From Melaminivora suipulveris (GTDB lineage Bacteria > Pseudomonadota > Gammaproteobacteria > Burkholderiales > Burkholderiaceae_C): 64,000 bases of DNA. Shown here piece after piece: positions 30,014 to 38,435 of the stretch; within the stretch, counting starts at the first letter, position 1, and every line of letters begins with the position of its first letter. The notes beneath the pieces were generated by a model. That model had not been told where the DNA came from. It made no database searches and was given only the letters and a program-made list of their open reading frames with translations. The stretch is from the NCBI RefSeq assembly GCF_003008575.1, contig NZ_CP027667.1:2380001-2444000 (forward strand), in the 5' to 3' direction. Position numbers and translations under genes: made by a program.

Positions 30014-30408
30014 CAGCGCTCCCTGCCTCCGGCGGGCGCCGTTTGCGCGGGTTGCGCGGGTTGCGCAAACCATTGCGCCAGCGCCTGCATCTGCGCGTCG
30101 TCATAGCCCTGCATGAGCAGGGGCATGACGCTGGCCTGTGGCATCTGCCCCTGGCGGAATGCCCGCATGAGCCGCAGCAGCTCGGCCGCCGGGCGCCCGC
30201 GCAGCCGCGGCAGGGCCTCGGCCGCGCCGGCCGGCGGCACGCCCTGCGGACCATGGCAGGCAAAGCAGGTGCCCGCCAGCACCTCCATGTCCAGGGGCCG
30301 CGGCGGGCCGGCCTGCGCTGCGCCGGCCAGGATCAGCACCGCACAGGGGATACCGTTCACTATGTTTTTTGTAGCAAAGTATCGTTTGAATACGACGGCT
30401 GATGGCAT
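30013..30408 (-). CDS. Monoheme cytochrome c partner of the flavoprotein (FccA/SoxE-like)
   Basis: 131 residues if started at the ATG at 30408. One heme-binding site, GTCFACHGPQG, and a C-terminal MQALAQWFAQ helix. A hydrophobic GIPCAVLILAGAAQA export segment is visible. The N-terminal 16 codons from the 30408 ATG lie inside a copy of the dispersed repeat; the alternative start is GTG at 30360 just outside the repeat, giving 115 residues but a signal peptide without a basic N terminus. The start is therefore unsettled. Probable electron acceptor of the flavoprotein, whose start codon overlaps its stop. Confidence 0.75.
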   Translation of the reverse strand: MPSAVVFKRYFATKNIVNGIPCAVLILAGAAQAGPPRPLDMEVLAGTCFACHGPQGVPPAGAAEALPRLRGRPAAELLRLMRAFRQGQMPQASVMPLLMQGYDDAQMQALAQWFAQPAQPAQTAPAGGRER

Positions 30409-30422
30409 TTTTGACCAAATTT
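30364..30422 (+). repeat. Dispersed repeat, copy 5, at the cytochrome c start
   Basis: TTTTTTGTAGCAAAGTATCG, then ACGGCTGATGGC and ATTTTTGACC. Read on the minus strand, the CAT in GGCAT supplies an ATG in frame with the cytochrome gene, so the repeat may have provided its translation start and part of the signal peptide. Confidence 0.7.
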
Positions 30423-30473
30423 TGCCGCCGGTGACGCCATGCGGCGCCGCGACGCCCGGGCCTGCCATGCCGC

Positions 30474-31619
30474 TCACCCGAGCGCGCGCGAGTGCGCGTC
30501 GCTGCGAAAGACCAGCGGGATGTGCCGGCGCGCCGGCGCGCTGCGCACCAGCTCCACGATCTGCCCGTGTGCCGGCGACTTGGCGCATACCGGATCGGTG
30601 GCCGCCGCGTCACCGGTCAGCAAAAACGCCTGGCAGCGGCAGCCGCCGAAGTCCTTGTGGCGCTCGTCGCAGCTGCGGCAGGGCTCGCGCATCCAGTCCT
30701 CGCCCCGGTAGGCGTTGAAGGCCTGGCTGCGCTGCCAGATGTCGGCGATGCCGTGCTCGCCGACGTGGGGCAGGCTCAGGCCCGGCAGGTCGCGCGCGTT
30801 GTGGCAGGGCATGGCCAGGCCGTCGGGGGCGATGCTCAGGAACACCGAACCCCAGCCGTTCATGCAGGCCTTGGGGCGCTCCTCGAAGTAGTCGGGTACG
30901 ACGAACAGCAGGCGGCAGCGGCTGCCGATGCGCTCGCGCCAGGACTGCACCACGGCCTCGGCCTCGCGCAGCTGCTCGCGCGTGGGCATGAGCTGGTCGC
31001 GGTTCAGCCAGGCCCAGCCGTAGTACTGCGCGTTGGCCAGCTCCAGGTATTCGGCCTGCAGCGCCAGCGCCATCTCGATGATCGCTCCCACGTGCGGCAG
31101 GTTGTGCCGGTGCAGCACGCAGTTCAGCACCATCGGCCAGTCGTGCTCCTTGATGGTGCGCGCCACCTGCTGCTTGAGCTCGAAGGTGCGCGTGTGGCTC
31201 AGAAAGTCGTTGAGTTCGCGCGTGCTGTCCTGGAACGACAGCTGCACGTGGTCCAGCCCGGCGTCCTTCAGGCGTCGCGCGCGCGCCGGGCTCAGGCCCA
31301 CGCCGGAGGTGATCAGGTTGGTGTAGAAGCCCAGGCCGCGCGCCTCCCGCACCAGCTCCTCCAGGTCGTCGCGCAGGAGCGGTTCGCCGCCGGAAAAGCC
31401 CAGCTGCGCGGCGCCCAGCGCGCGCGCCTGGCGCATCACGTCCACCCACTGCGCGGTGGACAGTTCGGCGCCGGTGCTGGCGTAGCGCGTCGGGTTGTAG
31501 CAAAACACGCAGTGCAGCGGGCAGCGGTAGGTGAGCTCGGCCAGCAGCCACAGCGGCGGCGGCACGGCCGGGCCGCCGTGGCCCGCACCGGGCGGTCGGT
31601 TGTCAGTCGAGCCAGCCAC
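30474..31619 (-). CDS. pqqE: PQQ biosynthesis radical SAM protein PqqE
   Basis: 381 residues. PqqE makes the Glu-Tyr carbon-carbon crosslink in the PqqA peptide. The radical-SAM cluster motif is CPLHCVFCYNP near residue 33, with GFSGGEPLLR following. The SPASM-type C-terminal cysteines are CMNGWGS, CHNARDLPG and CRSCDERHKDFGGCRCQAF. The GTG start at 31619 overlaps pqqD by 17 bases; PqqD is the peptide chaperone that works with PqqE. Length is normal. Confidence 0.97.
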   Translation of the reverse strand: MAGSTDNRPPGAGHGGPAVPPPLWLLAELTYRCPLHCVFCYNPTRYASTGAELSTAQWVDVMRQARALGAAQLGFSGGEPLLRDDLEELVREARGLGFYTNLITSGVGLSPARARRLKDAGLDHVQLSFQDSTRELNDFLSHTRTFELKQQVARTIKEHDWPMVLNCVLHRHNLPHVGAIIEMALALQAEYLELANAQYYGWAWLNRDQLMPTREQLREAEAVVQSWRERIGSRCRLLFVVPDYFEERPKACMNGWGSVFLSIAPDGLAMPCHNARDLPGLSLPHVGEHGIADIWQRSQAFNAYRGEDWMREPCRSCDERHKDFGGCRCQAFLLTGDAAATDPVCAKSPAHGQIVELVRSAPARRHIPLVFRSDAHSRALG

Positions 31620-31896
31620 GGCGCGTGCCTTCGTCGATCAGCGATTGCACCTGGGTGGCGATGCCGCGCGTGTCGAACAGCGCCTCCAGCTCGCCGACGA
31701 TGTCCGCCACCGTGTGCCGGCCGTCGCAGCGGCGCAGGATCTCTGCGGCGCTGTCGTTGAGCTGCACCATGCCCTCGGGATACAGCAACACCCAGCGGCC
31801 CTGCGCCGGCTCGTATTGCAGGCGCAGACGGCGCGACAGGCGCGGCAGCGCGGGGGTTTCGGTCAGGTCGGGGAAGGCGGTTTCAGGCGGGCTCAT
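31603..31896 (-). CDS. pqqD: PQQ biosynthesis peptide chaperone PqqD
   Basis: 97 residues. PqqD binds the PqqA peptide and presents it to PqqE. The signature [17 protein letters not shown] and [18 protein letters not shown] is present in the usual order. ATG at 31896 chosen because it overlaps the end of pqqC and gives the normal length; the longer open frame upstream is inside pqqC. Confidence 0.95.
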   Translation of the reverse strand: MSPPETAFPDLTETPALPRLSRRLRLQYEPAQGRWVLLYPEGMVQLNDSAAEILRRCDGRHTVADIVGELEALFDTRGIATQVQSLIDEGTRRGWLD

Positions 31897-32623
31897 GGCA
31901 GGCCTTTTCGATGGCGTCGAGCATGCTCCACAGGATGTCGAGCTTGAACTGCAGGATGTCCAGCGCACGCTGCTGCGCGGCGCGGGTGGTGAAATGCGCC
32001 AGCGTCACGCGCAGGCCGTGCTCCACGTCGCGGCTGGCCAGCGGGATGCGCGAGCGGAAATACGCCAGGCCCCGCGGGTCTATCCACGGATAGTGCCGCG
32101 GCCAGCCGGCCAGGCGGTCCTTGTGGATCTGCGGCGCGAACATCTCGGTTAGCGACGAGCACACGGCCTCCTGCCAGGGCGCGCGCGCGGCGAAGTTCAC
32201 GTAGGCGTCGCAGGCAAAGCGCACGCCTGGCGCCACCCGGCGCAGGGACCACAGCTCCTCGCGCTCCAGGCCCACGGCCTGGCCGAGCCGCGCCCAGGCC
32301 TCGATGCCGCCAGCCGCGTCGCCTGCGAAGTCACCGTGGCCGTCGTGGTCCAGCACGCGCAGGGTCCACAGCCGGCGCTCGGCGCGGTCGGGCATGTTGG
32401 CGAGGATCGCGGCGTCCTTGCGCGGGATGCAGACCTGGTAGTAGAAGCGGTTGGCCACCCAGCAGCGCACCTCGTGGGGGGTGCAGGCACCGGCGTTCAG
32501 GCGCCGGTTGAAGGGGTGGTGGATGTGGTAGGCCGCGCCTTTGTCGCGCAGCCGGGCCTCGAACTCGGCAGGGCTCCAGGGCGCCGGCGAGGCGGCGGAC
32601 GCGGGCGGGATGGCGATGTCCAT
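31883..32623 (-). CDS. pqqC: Pyrroloquinoline-quinone synthase PqqC
   Basis: 246 residues; cofactor-less oxidase catalysing the final ring closure and eight-electron oxidation to PQQ. Typical blocks are [53 protein letters not shown] and [20 protein letters not shown]. Length and residues are as expected, with no gaps. It follows pqqB by nine bases. Confidence 0.97.
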   Translation of the reverse strand: MDIAIPPASAASPAPWSPAEFEARLRDKGAAYHIHHPFNRRLNAGACTPHEVRCWVANRFYYQVCIPRKDAAILANMPDRAERRLWTLRVLDHDGHGDFAGDAAGGIEAWARLGQAVGLEREELWSLRRVAPGVRFACDAYVNFAARAPWQEAVCSSLTEMFAPQIHKDRLAGWPRHYPWIDPRGLAYFRSRIPLASRDVEHGLRVTLAHFTTRAAQQRALDILQFKLDILWSMLDAIEKACHEPA

Positions 32624-32632
32624 GGACGGGTG

Positions 32633-33550
32633 TCAGAAATCGATGACCATGCCGTCGTGCGCGACTTCGATGCCGCGGCGGACCAGTTCGGCGCGCTGCG
32701 GGCCGTCCTCGACCAGGATGGGGTTGGTGTTGTTGATGTGGATCAGCACCCGGCGCACGCTGGCAGGCAGGCGCGCCAGCTGCTCCAGCATGCCGCCGGC
32801 GCCGCTTTGCGGCAAGTGGCCCATGTCGGCGGCGCTGCGCGTGCCCAGGCCCAGGCGCTGCATCTCGTCGCCGCTCCAGAAGGTGCCGTCGACCAGCACG
32901 GCGCTGCAGGTGGCCATCAGCTCCAGCAGCTCGGGCGTGACCTGGCCCAGCCCCGGCGCATAGAACACGCGCGCGCCGCTGGCCGGGTTGTGCAGCAGCA
33001 CGCCGATGTTGTCGCCCGGCCGGGGCGCGCTGCGGTGCGGTGAATAGGGCGGCGGGCTGGACGCCAGTGCCAGCGCCTGCACCACCACGCCGGGCAGGCC
33101 GGGCACGGAAAAGCGGGTGCCATCCAATGGCAGGACGTGGGGGGCGACGCCGCAGTAGTGCGACAGCACGCGCGCCAGCGGCAGGCTGCCGGCCAGTTCG
33201 TCGTGTACCTCGCGCGTGGCCAGCACCGGCAGGGGACTGCTGCGCTCGCGCAGCATCAGCAGGCCGGTGACGTGGTCGATCTGCGCGTCCATCAGCAGCA
33301 CGGCGGCGATCCCGCTGTCGCGCAGCGCGCGCGCGGGCTGCAGCGCCGGGGTGCGCTGGATCTGGGTCAGGACGTCGGGCGAAGCGTTGATCAGCAGCCA
33401 GTCATGACCATCGGCGCTGACCGCCACCGAGGATTGGGTGCGCGGCGTGGCGCGCACGCGGCCATGGCGCACGCCGTCGCACTGCGGGCAGTTGCAGTTC
33501 CACTGCGGAAAGCCGCCGCCGGCGCTGGATCCCAGGACACGAAGCTGCAT
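32633..33550 (-). CDS. pqqB: PQQ biosynthesis protein PqqB (MBL fold hydroxylase)
   Basis: 305 residues. MBL-fold protein that hydroxylates the Tyr part of the crosslinked dipeptide. The N terminus MQLRVLGSSAGGGFPQWNCN and the zinc-site CNCPQC are characteristic, as are DAQIDHVTGLLMLRE and IHINNTNPIL. The ATG at 33550 gives the standard start; an upstream in-frame ATG at 33583 would add 11 unrelated residues. Confidence 0.96.
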   Translation of the reverse strand: MQLRVLGSSAGGGFPQWNCNCPQCDGVRHGRVRATPRTQSSVAVSADGHDWLLINASPDVLTQIQRTPALQPARALRDSGIAAVLLMDAQIDHVTGLLMLRERSSPLPVLATREVHDELAGSLPLARVLSHYCGVAPHVLPLDGTRFSVPGLPGVVVQALALASSPPPYSPHRSAPRPGDNIGVLLHNPASGARVFYAPGLGQVTPELLELMATCSAVLVDGTFWSGDEMQRLGLGTRSAADMGHLPQSGAGGMLEQLARLPASVRRVLIHINNTNPILVEDGPQRAELVRRGIEVAHDGMVIDF

Positions 33551-33646
33551 GAGGAAAACGGATGAAGAAGGCCGGAAGGGCAAGGCGCGGTGGCGCGCCG
33601 CTGCGGCCCAGGCAATGATTCAGGACGCAGCGGCGCGGACCCGCAC

Positions 33647-33721
33647 TCAGCGGTTGGCGATGTACATGGTGATTTCGAAGCCGAAGCGCAGATCGGTGAA
33701 GGTGGGGGTTTCCCATTGCAT
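33647..33721 (-). CDS. pqqA: PQQ precursor peptide PqqA (24 residues)
   Basis: MQWETPTFTDLRFGFEITMY followed by IANR. The Glu-x-x-x-Tyr pair (E16, Y20) that becomes PQQ is present in the usual FEITMY context. AAGGAGA lies five bases before the ATG. First gene of the pqqABCDE run; a gap of 96 bp separates it from pqqB. It is too short for ordinary gene calling. Confidence 0.97.
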   Translation of the reverse strand: MQWETPTFTDLRFGFEITMYIANR

Positions 33722-33789
33722 GGCAGTCTCCTTGGAAGTGGATGTGGCACGAAACGTGTGTGCACCGCGGGGACACCGCAGCGCACGCC

Positions 33790-34851
33790 ATGACACGCAA
33801 GATCGATGCCATCTCCAGCCTCTGGCCCGCGCCGCGTCGCCTGGCGCGCGGTCCATGGCACCGCATGGCCTGGCGCGACGCGGGCGCGCCGGCGGGGGAG
33901 CCCTGGCTGCTGCTGCACGGCGGTCCCGGCAGCGGTTGCCAGCCGGGCCTGCTGGCGCCCTTCGATCTGCGGCGCCAGCGCGTGCTGGCGCCCGATCAAC
34001 GCAGCGCCGGCGCCTCGCGCCCGCGCGGTGTCCTGGCCGCCCATGCGCTGGGCCGCCAGGTCGCGGATCTGGAGGCGCTGCGCCAGCACCTGGCGCTGGA
34101 ACGCTGGTCGCTGCTGGCTGGCTCCTGGGGCAGCGTGCCGGCGCTCGCGTATGCGCAGCGCCACCCGGCGCGCGTGCAGCGGCTGGTGCTGCGCGGCGCG
34201 TTCGCGGCGTCACGCGCCGAAATCGGCGGGTTGTTGCTGCCTGCAACGCTGCCGCGCAAGACGCCGTTCGCCAACGCCGCAGCCTGGCCGGTTCGCCCCG
34301 GCGTGGCGCTTGCGCCGGCCCTGGCACAGCTGGCGCGACTGCTCCAAGGTGGAGCACTGTCTGTCACAACGCTGCAGTTGGTGCGCGGCTGGGCCCTGCG
34401 CGAGTTGCGCGATGCGCTGCACGGCATGCGCCGCAGCCTGCGCCACGCCGGCAGCGCGGCTGCCGCTGCGGCGGCCCGGCGATCCTGGGCGGCGGCGCAC
34501 CGCCAGGCACGGCGCGGCGCCGCCGCTTTCGCGCGACGCCGGCCGTCGCCTGCGGACCGGCGCGGTCTGGCCAAATACCGCCTGCAGGCGCATTACCTGC
34601 GCCGCCGCGGTCTCGTGCGTCCGGGCCAGCTCGACGCCGCGGTGCGGACCCTGGCGCGCCGGGGCGTCGAGATCGTCTGGGTGCACGGCCGTTTCGACGC
34701 CATCTGCCCGCCGACCAACAGCGCGCGCTGGGCGGCCATGGGCAGCCGCGCCGGCGGCCCGGTGTACCGTGCGCGCCCGGCCTGCGGCCACCTGGCGGGC
34801 GAGGCGCCCATGGCACAAGCTCTGCGCACGCACGTGCAGCGCCGCCTGTGA
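33790..34851 (+). CDS. Alpha/beta hydrolase, proline iminopeptidase-like
   Basis: 353 residues. HGGPGSGC is the oxyanion-hole motif of the proline iminopeptidase (S33) group; the nucleophile elbow is AGSWGSVPAL, and the acid and base are probably in HGRFDAICPP and ACGHLAGEAP. The central cap region (about 190-270) is arginine/alanine-rich and poorly conserved. The gene is divergent from pqqA with a 68-bp shared upstream region. No pqqF/pqqG protease is encoded in the window, so a part in trimming PqqA is conceivable but unsupported by direct evidence. It could equally be an unrelated esterase or peptidase. Confidence 0.8.
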   Translation: MTRKIDAISSLWPAPRRLARGPWHRMAWRDAGAPAGEPWLLLHGGPGSGCQPGLLAPFDLRRQRVLAPDQRSAGASRPRGVLAAHALGRQVADLEALRQHLALERWSLLAGSWGSVPALAYAQRHPARVQRLVLRGAFAASRAEIGGLLLPATLPRKTPFANAAAWPVRPGVALAPALAQLARLLQGGALSVTTLQLVRGWALRELRDALHGMRRSLRHAGSAAAAAAARRSWAAAHRQARRGAAAFARRRPSPADRRGLAKYRLQAHYLRRRGLVRPGQLDAAVRTLARRGVEIVWVHGRFDAICPPTNSARWAAMGSRAGGPVYRARPACGHLAGEAPMAQALRTHVQRRL

Positions 34852-34864
34852 GCGACGCGGCCGG

Positions 34865-34880
34865 TGGCCCGTGTTTTGCT
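34865..34880 (+). promoter_or_regulatory. Sigma-54 promoter before the MxaJ-like gene
   Basis: TGGCCCGTGTTTTGCT matches the -24/-12 consensus TGGCACG-N4-TTGCW, with GG and GC 10 bp apart. It lies 35 bp before the small gene at 34916 and points towards it. Confidence 0.8.
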
Positions 34881-34915
34881 TGCCGCAGCCCCGCCATCCG
34901 AACCCGGAGACCTCC

Positions 34916-35062
34916 ATGCGTTTCGCCGATAAGGCGCGGGCCATGGGGGACGGGTGGGTGGTGCCTGCGCTGGCCGCCAGGCACCGAAGCGAAAGCGCGG
35001 CCACGGACACCATGAAAAGATCAGCAACGGGCTTTTATCCCGAATCGAGGCACGCACCATGA
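34916..35062 (+). CDS. Candidate small protein (48 residues) coupled to MxaJ-like gene
   Basis: Starts MRFADKARAMGDGWVVPALA and ends FYPESRHAP. Supported by position only: it follows a sigma-54 promoter, has a GGAG nine bases upstream, and its TGA overlaps the next ATG (ATGA at 35059-35062). No signal peptide, membrane helix or known domain. It may be a leader peptide for the next gene. Confidence 0.4.
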   Translation: MRFADKARAMGDGWVVPALAARHRSESAATDTMKRSATGFYPESRHAP

Positions 35063-35943
35063 ATCCACCGTTCCAACCTCCACGCTTTCCCAGCCGCCGC
35101 CGCGTGGTGCTGGGCCTGCTGCCCCTGCTGGCCGGCGCCGGTGCCGTGCAGGCGCAGGAGGAACCCGGCGCCCTGGCGCGCATCCGCGCGCGGGGTGCCC
35201 TCAAGGTGGCGCTGTACAACGACTTCCCGCCGTTTTCCGCCAGGTCCGAACAGGGGCTGCAGGGGCTGGACGTCTCGCTGGCCCAGGCCCTGGCGCGCGC
35301 CATGGGGCTGCAGATGACGCTGCTGCCTTTCGATGGCGACGACAACATGAACGACGACCTGCGCAACATGGTCTGGAAAGGCCATTACCTGGGCTACGGG
35401 CCGGCTGACGTCATGCTGCATGTGCCGGTGGACAAGTACTTCATGCAGCAGAACAAGCAGGCGCTGATCTTCGCGCCCTACATGCGTGAGCAGCTGGTGC
35501 TGCTGCGCGACACGCGCCGCCTGCCGCAGGTGGGCGCCGCCTCCGACCTCAAGGACCTGCCCCTGGCGGCCGAGCGCGGGACCGCCGCCGCCAGCGCATT
35601 GATCGGGCAGTCTGGCGGCATGCTCAGCTCGCAGGTGCATCTGCATGAGGACGGCGTGAAGGCAGCGCAGGCCGTGCTGCAAGGCAAGGCCGCCGCCGCC
35701 TACGTCACGCGCGCGCAGGCCGAATCGGCGATCTTTCGCGCTCCGTCCAAGCCCGAAGGCGTGGCCATTGGCGAGCTGCCGCTGCCCGGTACGCCGGCCC
35801 AGGGCTGGCTGGTGGGCATGGCCATCAAGGCCGGCAGCGACGACCTGGGCCAGGCCTTGCAGCAGGCCCTGCAGTCGCTGCGCGACAGCGGCGAGCTGCT
35901 GGCCCTGTTCAAGCAGCATGGGCTGACGCTGACCACGCCCTGA
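35059..35943 (+). CDS. MxaJ/XoxJ-like periplasmic protein of the quinoprotein system
   Basis: 294 residues with an N-terminal export signal (SRRRVVLGLLPLLAGAGAVQA). The mature part is an extracellular solute-binding fold (LKVALYNDFPPFSA, GLDVSLAQALARAMGLQ), but with the segment GYGPADVMLHVPVDKYFM that marks the quinoprotein-dehydrogenase-associated subgroup. MxaJ and XoxJ help assemble or activate PQQ alcohol dehydrogenases; it is not an ordinary amino-acid importer component. It is transcribed towards the TonB receptor gene and separated from it by a two-way terminator. Behind its own sigma-54 promoter. Confidence 0.88.
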   Translation: MNPPFQPPRFPSRRRVVLGLLPLLAGAGAVQAQEEPGALARIRARGALKVALYNDFPPFSARSEQGLQGLDVSLAQALARAMGLQMTLLPFDGDDNMNDDLRNMVWKGHYLGYGPADVMLHVPVDKYFMQQNKQALIFAPYMREQLVLLRDTRRLPQVGAASDLKDLPLAAERGTAAASALIGQSGGMLSSQVHLHEDGVKAAQAVLQGKAAAAYVTRAQAESAIFRAPSKPEGVAIGELPLPGTPAQGWLVGMAIKAGSDDLGQALQQALQSLRDSGELLALFKQHGLTLTTP

Positions 35944-35960
35944 CGTTCAGGCGCGCAATG

Positions 35961-36000
35961 AAAAAACCCCGCGGGCCGATCTGGCCGCGCGGGGTTTTTT
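35961..36000. terminator. Bidirectional intrinsic terminator
   Basis: AAAAAACCCCGCGGGCC-gatct-GGCCGCGCGGGGTTTTTT: a long GC-rich stem flanked by A- and T-tracts, so it works on both strands. It separates the convergent MxaJ-like and TonB-receptor genes. Confidence 0.93.
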
Positions 36001-36013
36001 CATGCAGGTCTCT

Positions 36014-38314
36014 TCAGCGCCACTCGTAGCGCACGCCCACCAGGAAGCTGCGGCCGGCGCCCGGAGCGACGAAGCGTGCCGAGCCGATGTCGTCACCCGG
36101 ACGCACGATCTGGCCACCGGGGAAGGCGTCCTCGTTGCCGGTCACGTAGTTGACGTAGCGCTTGTCCAGTACGTTGTTGACGCGCAGATAAGCCTTCCAG
36201 CCGGGGCTGAACTGCCAGGTCGCGCGGGCGTTGAGCAGGCTGTAGCCGGCCGCCTTGCCCAGAGTGGGCCGCGATCCGCCTTCGTTGCCGGCGACCACCT
36301 GCGAGCTTGCCGCCAGCAGGTCGCCGCCGACGACCACGCTGGGCGTGGCGCGCCAGTCGGCAGACAGCTTGAAGACGTGGCGCGGCAGGGCGGCGATGCG
36401 CGTGCCGGGATGGAACTGGTTGGGCCTGCGCGTCGTGCTGAGCGGGCCGAACAGCACGCCGCTGCTGCGGAACGTCGCGTCCAGGTAGCCGTAGCTGGCG
36501 CGCACGTCCCAGTCGCTGCGCTGCAGGCGCGCGCTCAGCTCCAGGCCCTGGCGGCGGGTCTTGCCGATGTTGTCGAAGAAGCCCGCCTGCGCGACGCCCG
36601 AGCGCATGAAGACGATGTCATCGTCGTTCACCGAGCGGAACACCGCGCCGGTCAGCTGCACGCCCTCGGCCGGGCGCAGGCGCGCGCCGAATTCCAGCGT
36701 GCGCGTGACCACCTGCTTGAGGTAGGGGTCGGCCTGCAGGCCCGTGGGCAGCGTGCACGGCTGCTGCGGATCGGCACAGCCCAGCTCCAGCGCCGTGGGC
36801 ATGCGTGTGCCCTGCGACAGGCTGGCGAAGCCGACGACGGCTGGCGTGAAAGCGTGCGTGATGCCGATGGCCGGGTTGAGCTTGCGGTAGCTGAAGCTCT
36901 CGCGCTCATACGGCGCGGGGTGGCCCAGGTCGTTGCGCACGCGGCTCATGTTCCAGCGCGCCGACAGGCTCAGCTGGGTGCGCTCGGACAGGCTGACGGT
37001 GTCGGCGACGAACAGCCCCAGCCGGGTGCTGCGCCCGCGCAGCGAGACATCGTGCTCCGGGTCCTCGCCGGGCAGGGGCTGGGCGACGCGATGGGCGTCG
37101 AACATGGCTTCCTGTTCGAACTGGTCGTAGCGCGAACTGCTGCGCGCCATGTCGACGCCTGCGGCGATGTGGTGGGCGCCGGCCTGGCGCGACCACTGCA
37201 GCGTCGCGCCGACTTCCGAGTAGCGCGCCTGGCTGCGGTTGAACACGGCGTTGTTCTCGATGTAGCCGGGCGCGTCCGGGTCGGTGCAGTTCATGGTCGG
37301 GCCGGGCCGCTCGCAGTCCTCGATCCACTCGGCCCAGTCTTCGTTCACGTCGCCGTTGCTGCCCTGGCGGCGCGATGAACGGTGCCAGGCGACCAGCGAA
37401 AGCTGGTCGCTGGCGCTCAAGGCGTGGGTCAGGGAGAAGTTCAGCAACCCGCCGCGATTGCGCGTCTGGTCGTAGAAGGTGTAGCCGGCGCGGCGGTCGA
37501 TGTCGTACAGGCTCTGGTTGAGCAGGCCGTTGCCGATCAGATTGCTGCGGCCGTAGCTGTAGCTGAGCGCCCAGGAGGTATCGCCCAGGTTGCGTCCGAG
37601 CTTGAGAAACAGGTTGCCCAGGTTGCCGGGCGAGCGCTCGCGCCAGCCGTCCTCGTCGAACCAGGTGCCGGCGACATAGCCGTGCCAGCCCTCGCCCCAG
37701 CGCGCGCCGTGGCCGAACTCGACGCGCTTGCGCGCATGGCTGCCGAAGGCCACGTCGACTTCGGTGCCCGGATGCGTCCAGCCGGACTTGGTGCCCAGCA
37801 CCAGCGCGCCGCCCAGGGTGTTCAGGCCGTACAGAGGGTTGGTGCCGGGGATCAGCGCCACGTCGGCCAGCGCCATCTCGGGCACCAGGTCCCAGTCCAT
37901 CACGTCGCCCAGCGGCTGGTTGACGCGCACGCCGTCCAGGTACACCGACAGCCCCTGCGGCGAGCCCAGCAGCGGCGACAGGCGGTGGCCGCGGTAGCTC
38001 AGGTCGATCTGGTAGGGGCTGCCCTGGATGTCGGCCGCGCTGACGCCGGGGATGCTGCGGTTGAGGAAGTCGGCCAGGTTGGTGGCGCCGGAGCGTTCGA
38101 TCTGCGCGTCGCTGCGCAGCTGGGCGTTGCCGGGGTACTGCTCCACGGACACGTCCAGGCCGGGCAGCGGCGCCTGGTGCACGACCTCCACCTGTGGCAG
38201 GCGGTGGACCTTGTCCAGATCGACGGATTGCGCCGCGGCCAGCAGCGGGAAGGCGGACGCCGCGGCCAGCCAGACGCACTGGCGCCGCAATGGGTTGGAA
38301 GAAGGATCTTTCAT
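36014..38314 (-). CDS. TonB-dependent outer-membrane receptor beside the quinoprotein gene
   Basis: 766 residues. Signal peptide (CVWLAAASAFPLLAAAQS), a plug domain (VHQAPLPGLDVSVE as TonB-box-like region; SVYLDGVRVNQPLGD; NPLYGLNTLGGALVLG), and a beta-barrel ending in the aromatic GVRYEWR. It takes up a specific ligand with TonB energy. It is downstream of the PQQ alcohol dehydrogenase gene on the same strand (121-bp gap). In methylotrophs TonB receptors near XoxF genes import lanthanide complexes; since the adjacent dehydrogenase has a lanthanide-type site this role is attractive, but the ligand cannot be read from the sequence. Confidence 0.88.
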   Translation of the reverse strand: MKDPSSNPLRRQCVWLAAASAFPLLAAAQSVDLDKVHRLPQVEVVHQAPLPGLDVSVEQYPGNAQLRSDAQIERSGATNLADFLNRSIPGVSAADIQGSPYQIDLSYRGHRLSPLLGSPQGLSVYLDGVRVNQPLGDVMDWDLVPEMALADVALIPGTNPLYGLNTLGGALVLGTKSGWTHPGTEVDVAFGSHARKRVEFGHGARWGEGWHGYVAGTWFDEDGWRERSPGNLGNLFLKLGRNLGDTSWALSYSYGRSNLIGNGLLNQSLYDIDRRAGYTFYDQTRNRGGLLNFSLTHALSASDQLSLVAWHRSSRRQGSNGDVNEDWAEWIEDCERPGPTMNCTDPDAPGYIENNAVFNRSQARYSEVGATLQWSRQAGAHHIAAGVDMARSSSRYDQFEQEAMFDAHRVAQPLPGEDPEHDVSLRGRSTRLGLFVADTVSLSERTQLSLSARWNMSRVRNDLGHPAPYERESFSYRKLNPAIGITHAFTPAVVGFASLSQGTRMPTALELGCADPQQPCTLPTGLQADPYLKQVVTRTLEFGARLRPAEGVQLTGAVFRSVNDDDIVFMRSGVAQAGFFDNIGKTRRQGLELSARLQRSDWDVRASYGYLDATFRSSGVLFGPLSTTRRPNQFHPGTRIAALPRHVFKLSADWRATPSVVVGGDLLAASSQVVAGNEGGSRPTLGKAAGYSLLNARATWQFSPGWKAYLRVNNVLDKRYVNYVTGNEDAFPGGQIVRPGDDIGSARFVAPGAGRSFLVGVRYEWR

Positions 38315-38435
38315 GGGTGCATTCGTTGCGCGGCGCCTGTGCTGGCCGCCGCGTGGAGACGGGGAAGGTGCGTGGGCCGGCACGCCCAGGCCGCGGCCGC
38401 GGAGCGTGCCCGCCGCGCTTGGCGCGCGGCACCGG

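Noticed and set aside
36906..38432. Minus-strand 508-codon frame overlapping the TonB receptor
   Set aside because: Arginine/proline/alanine-rich out-of-frame shadow without domain features.
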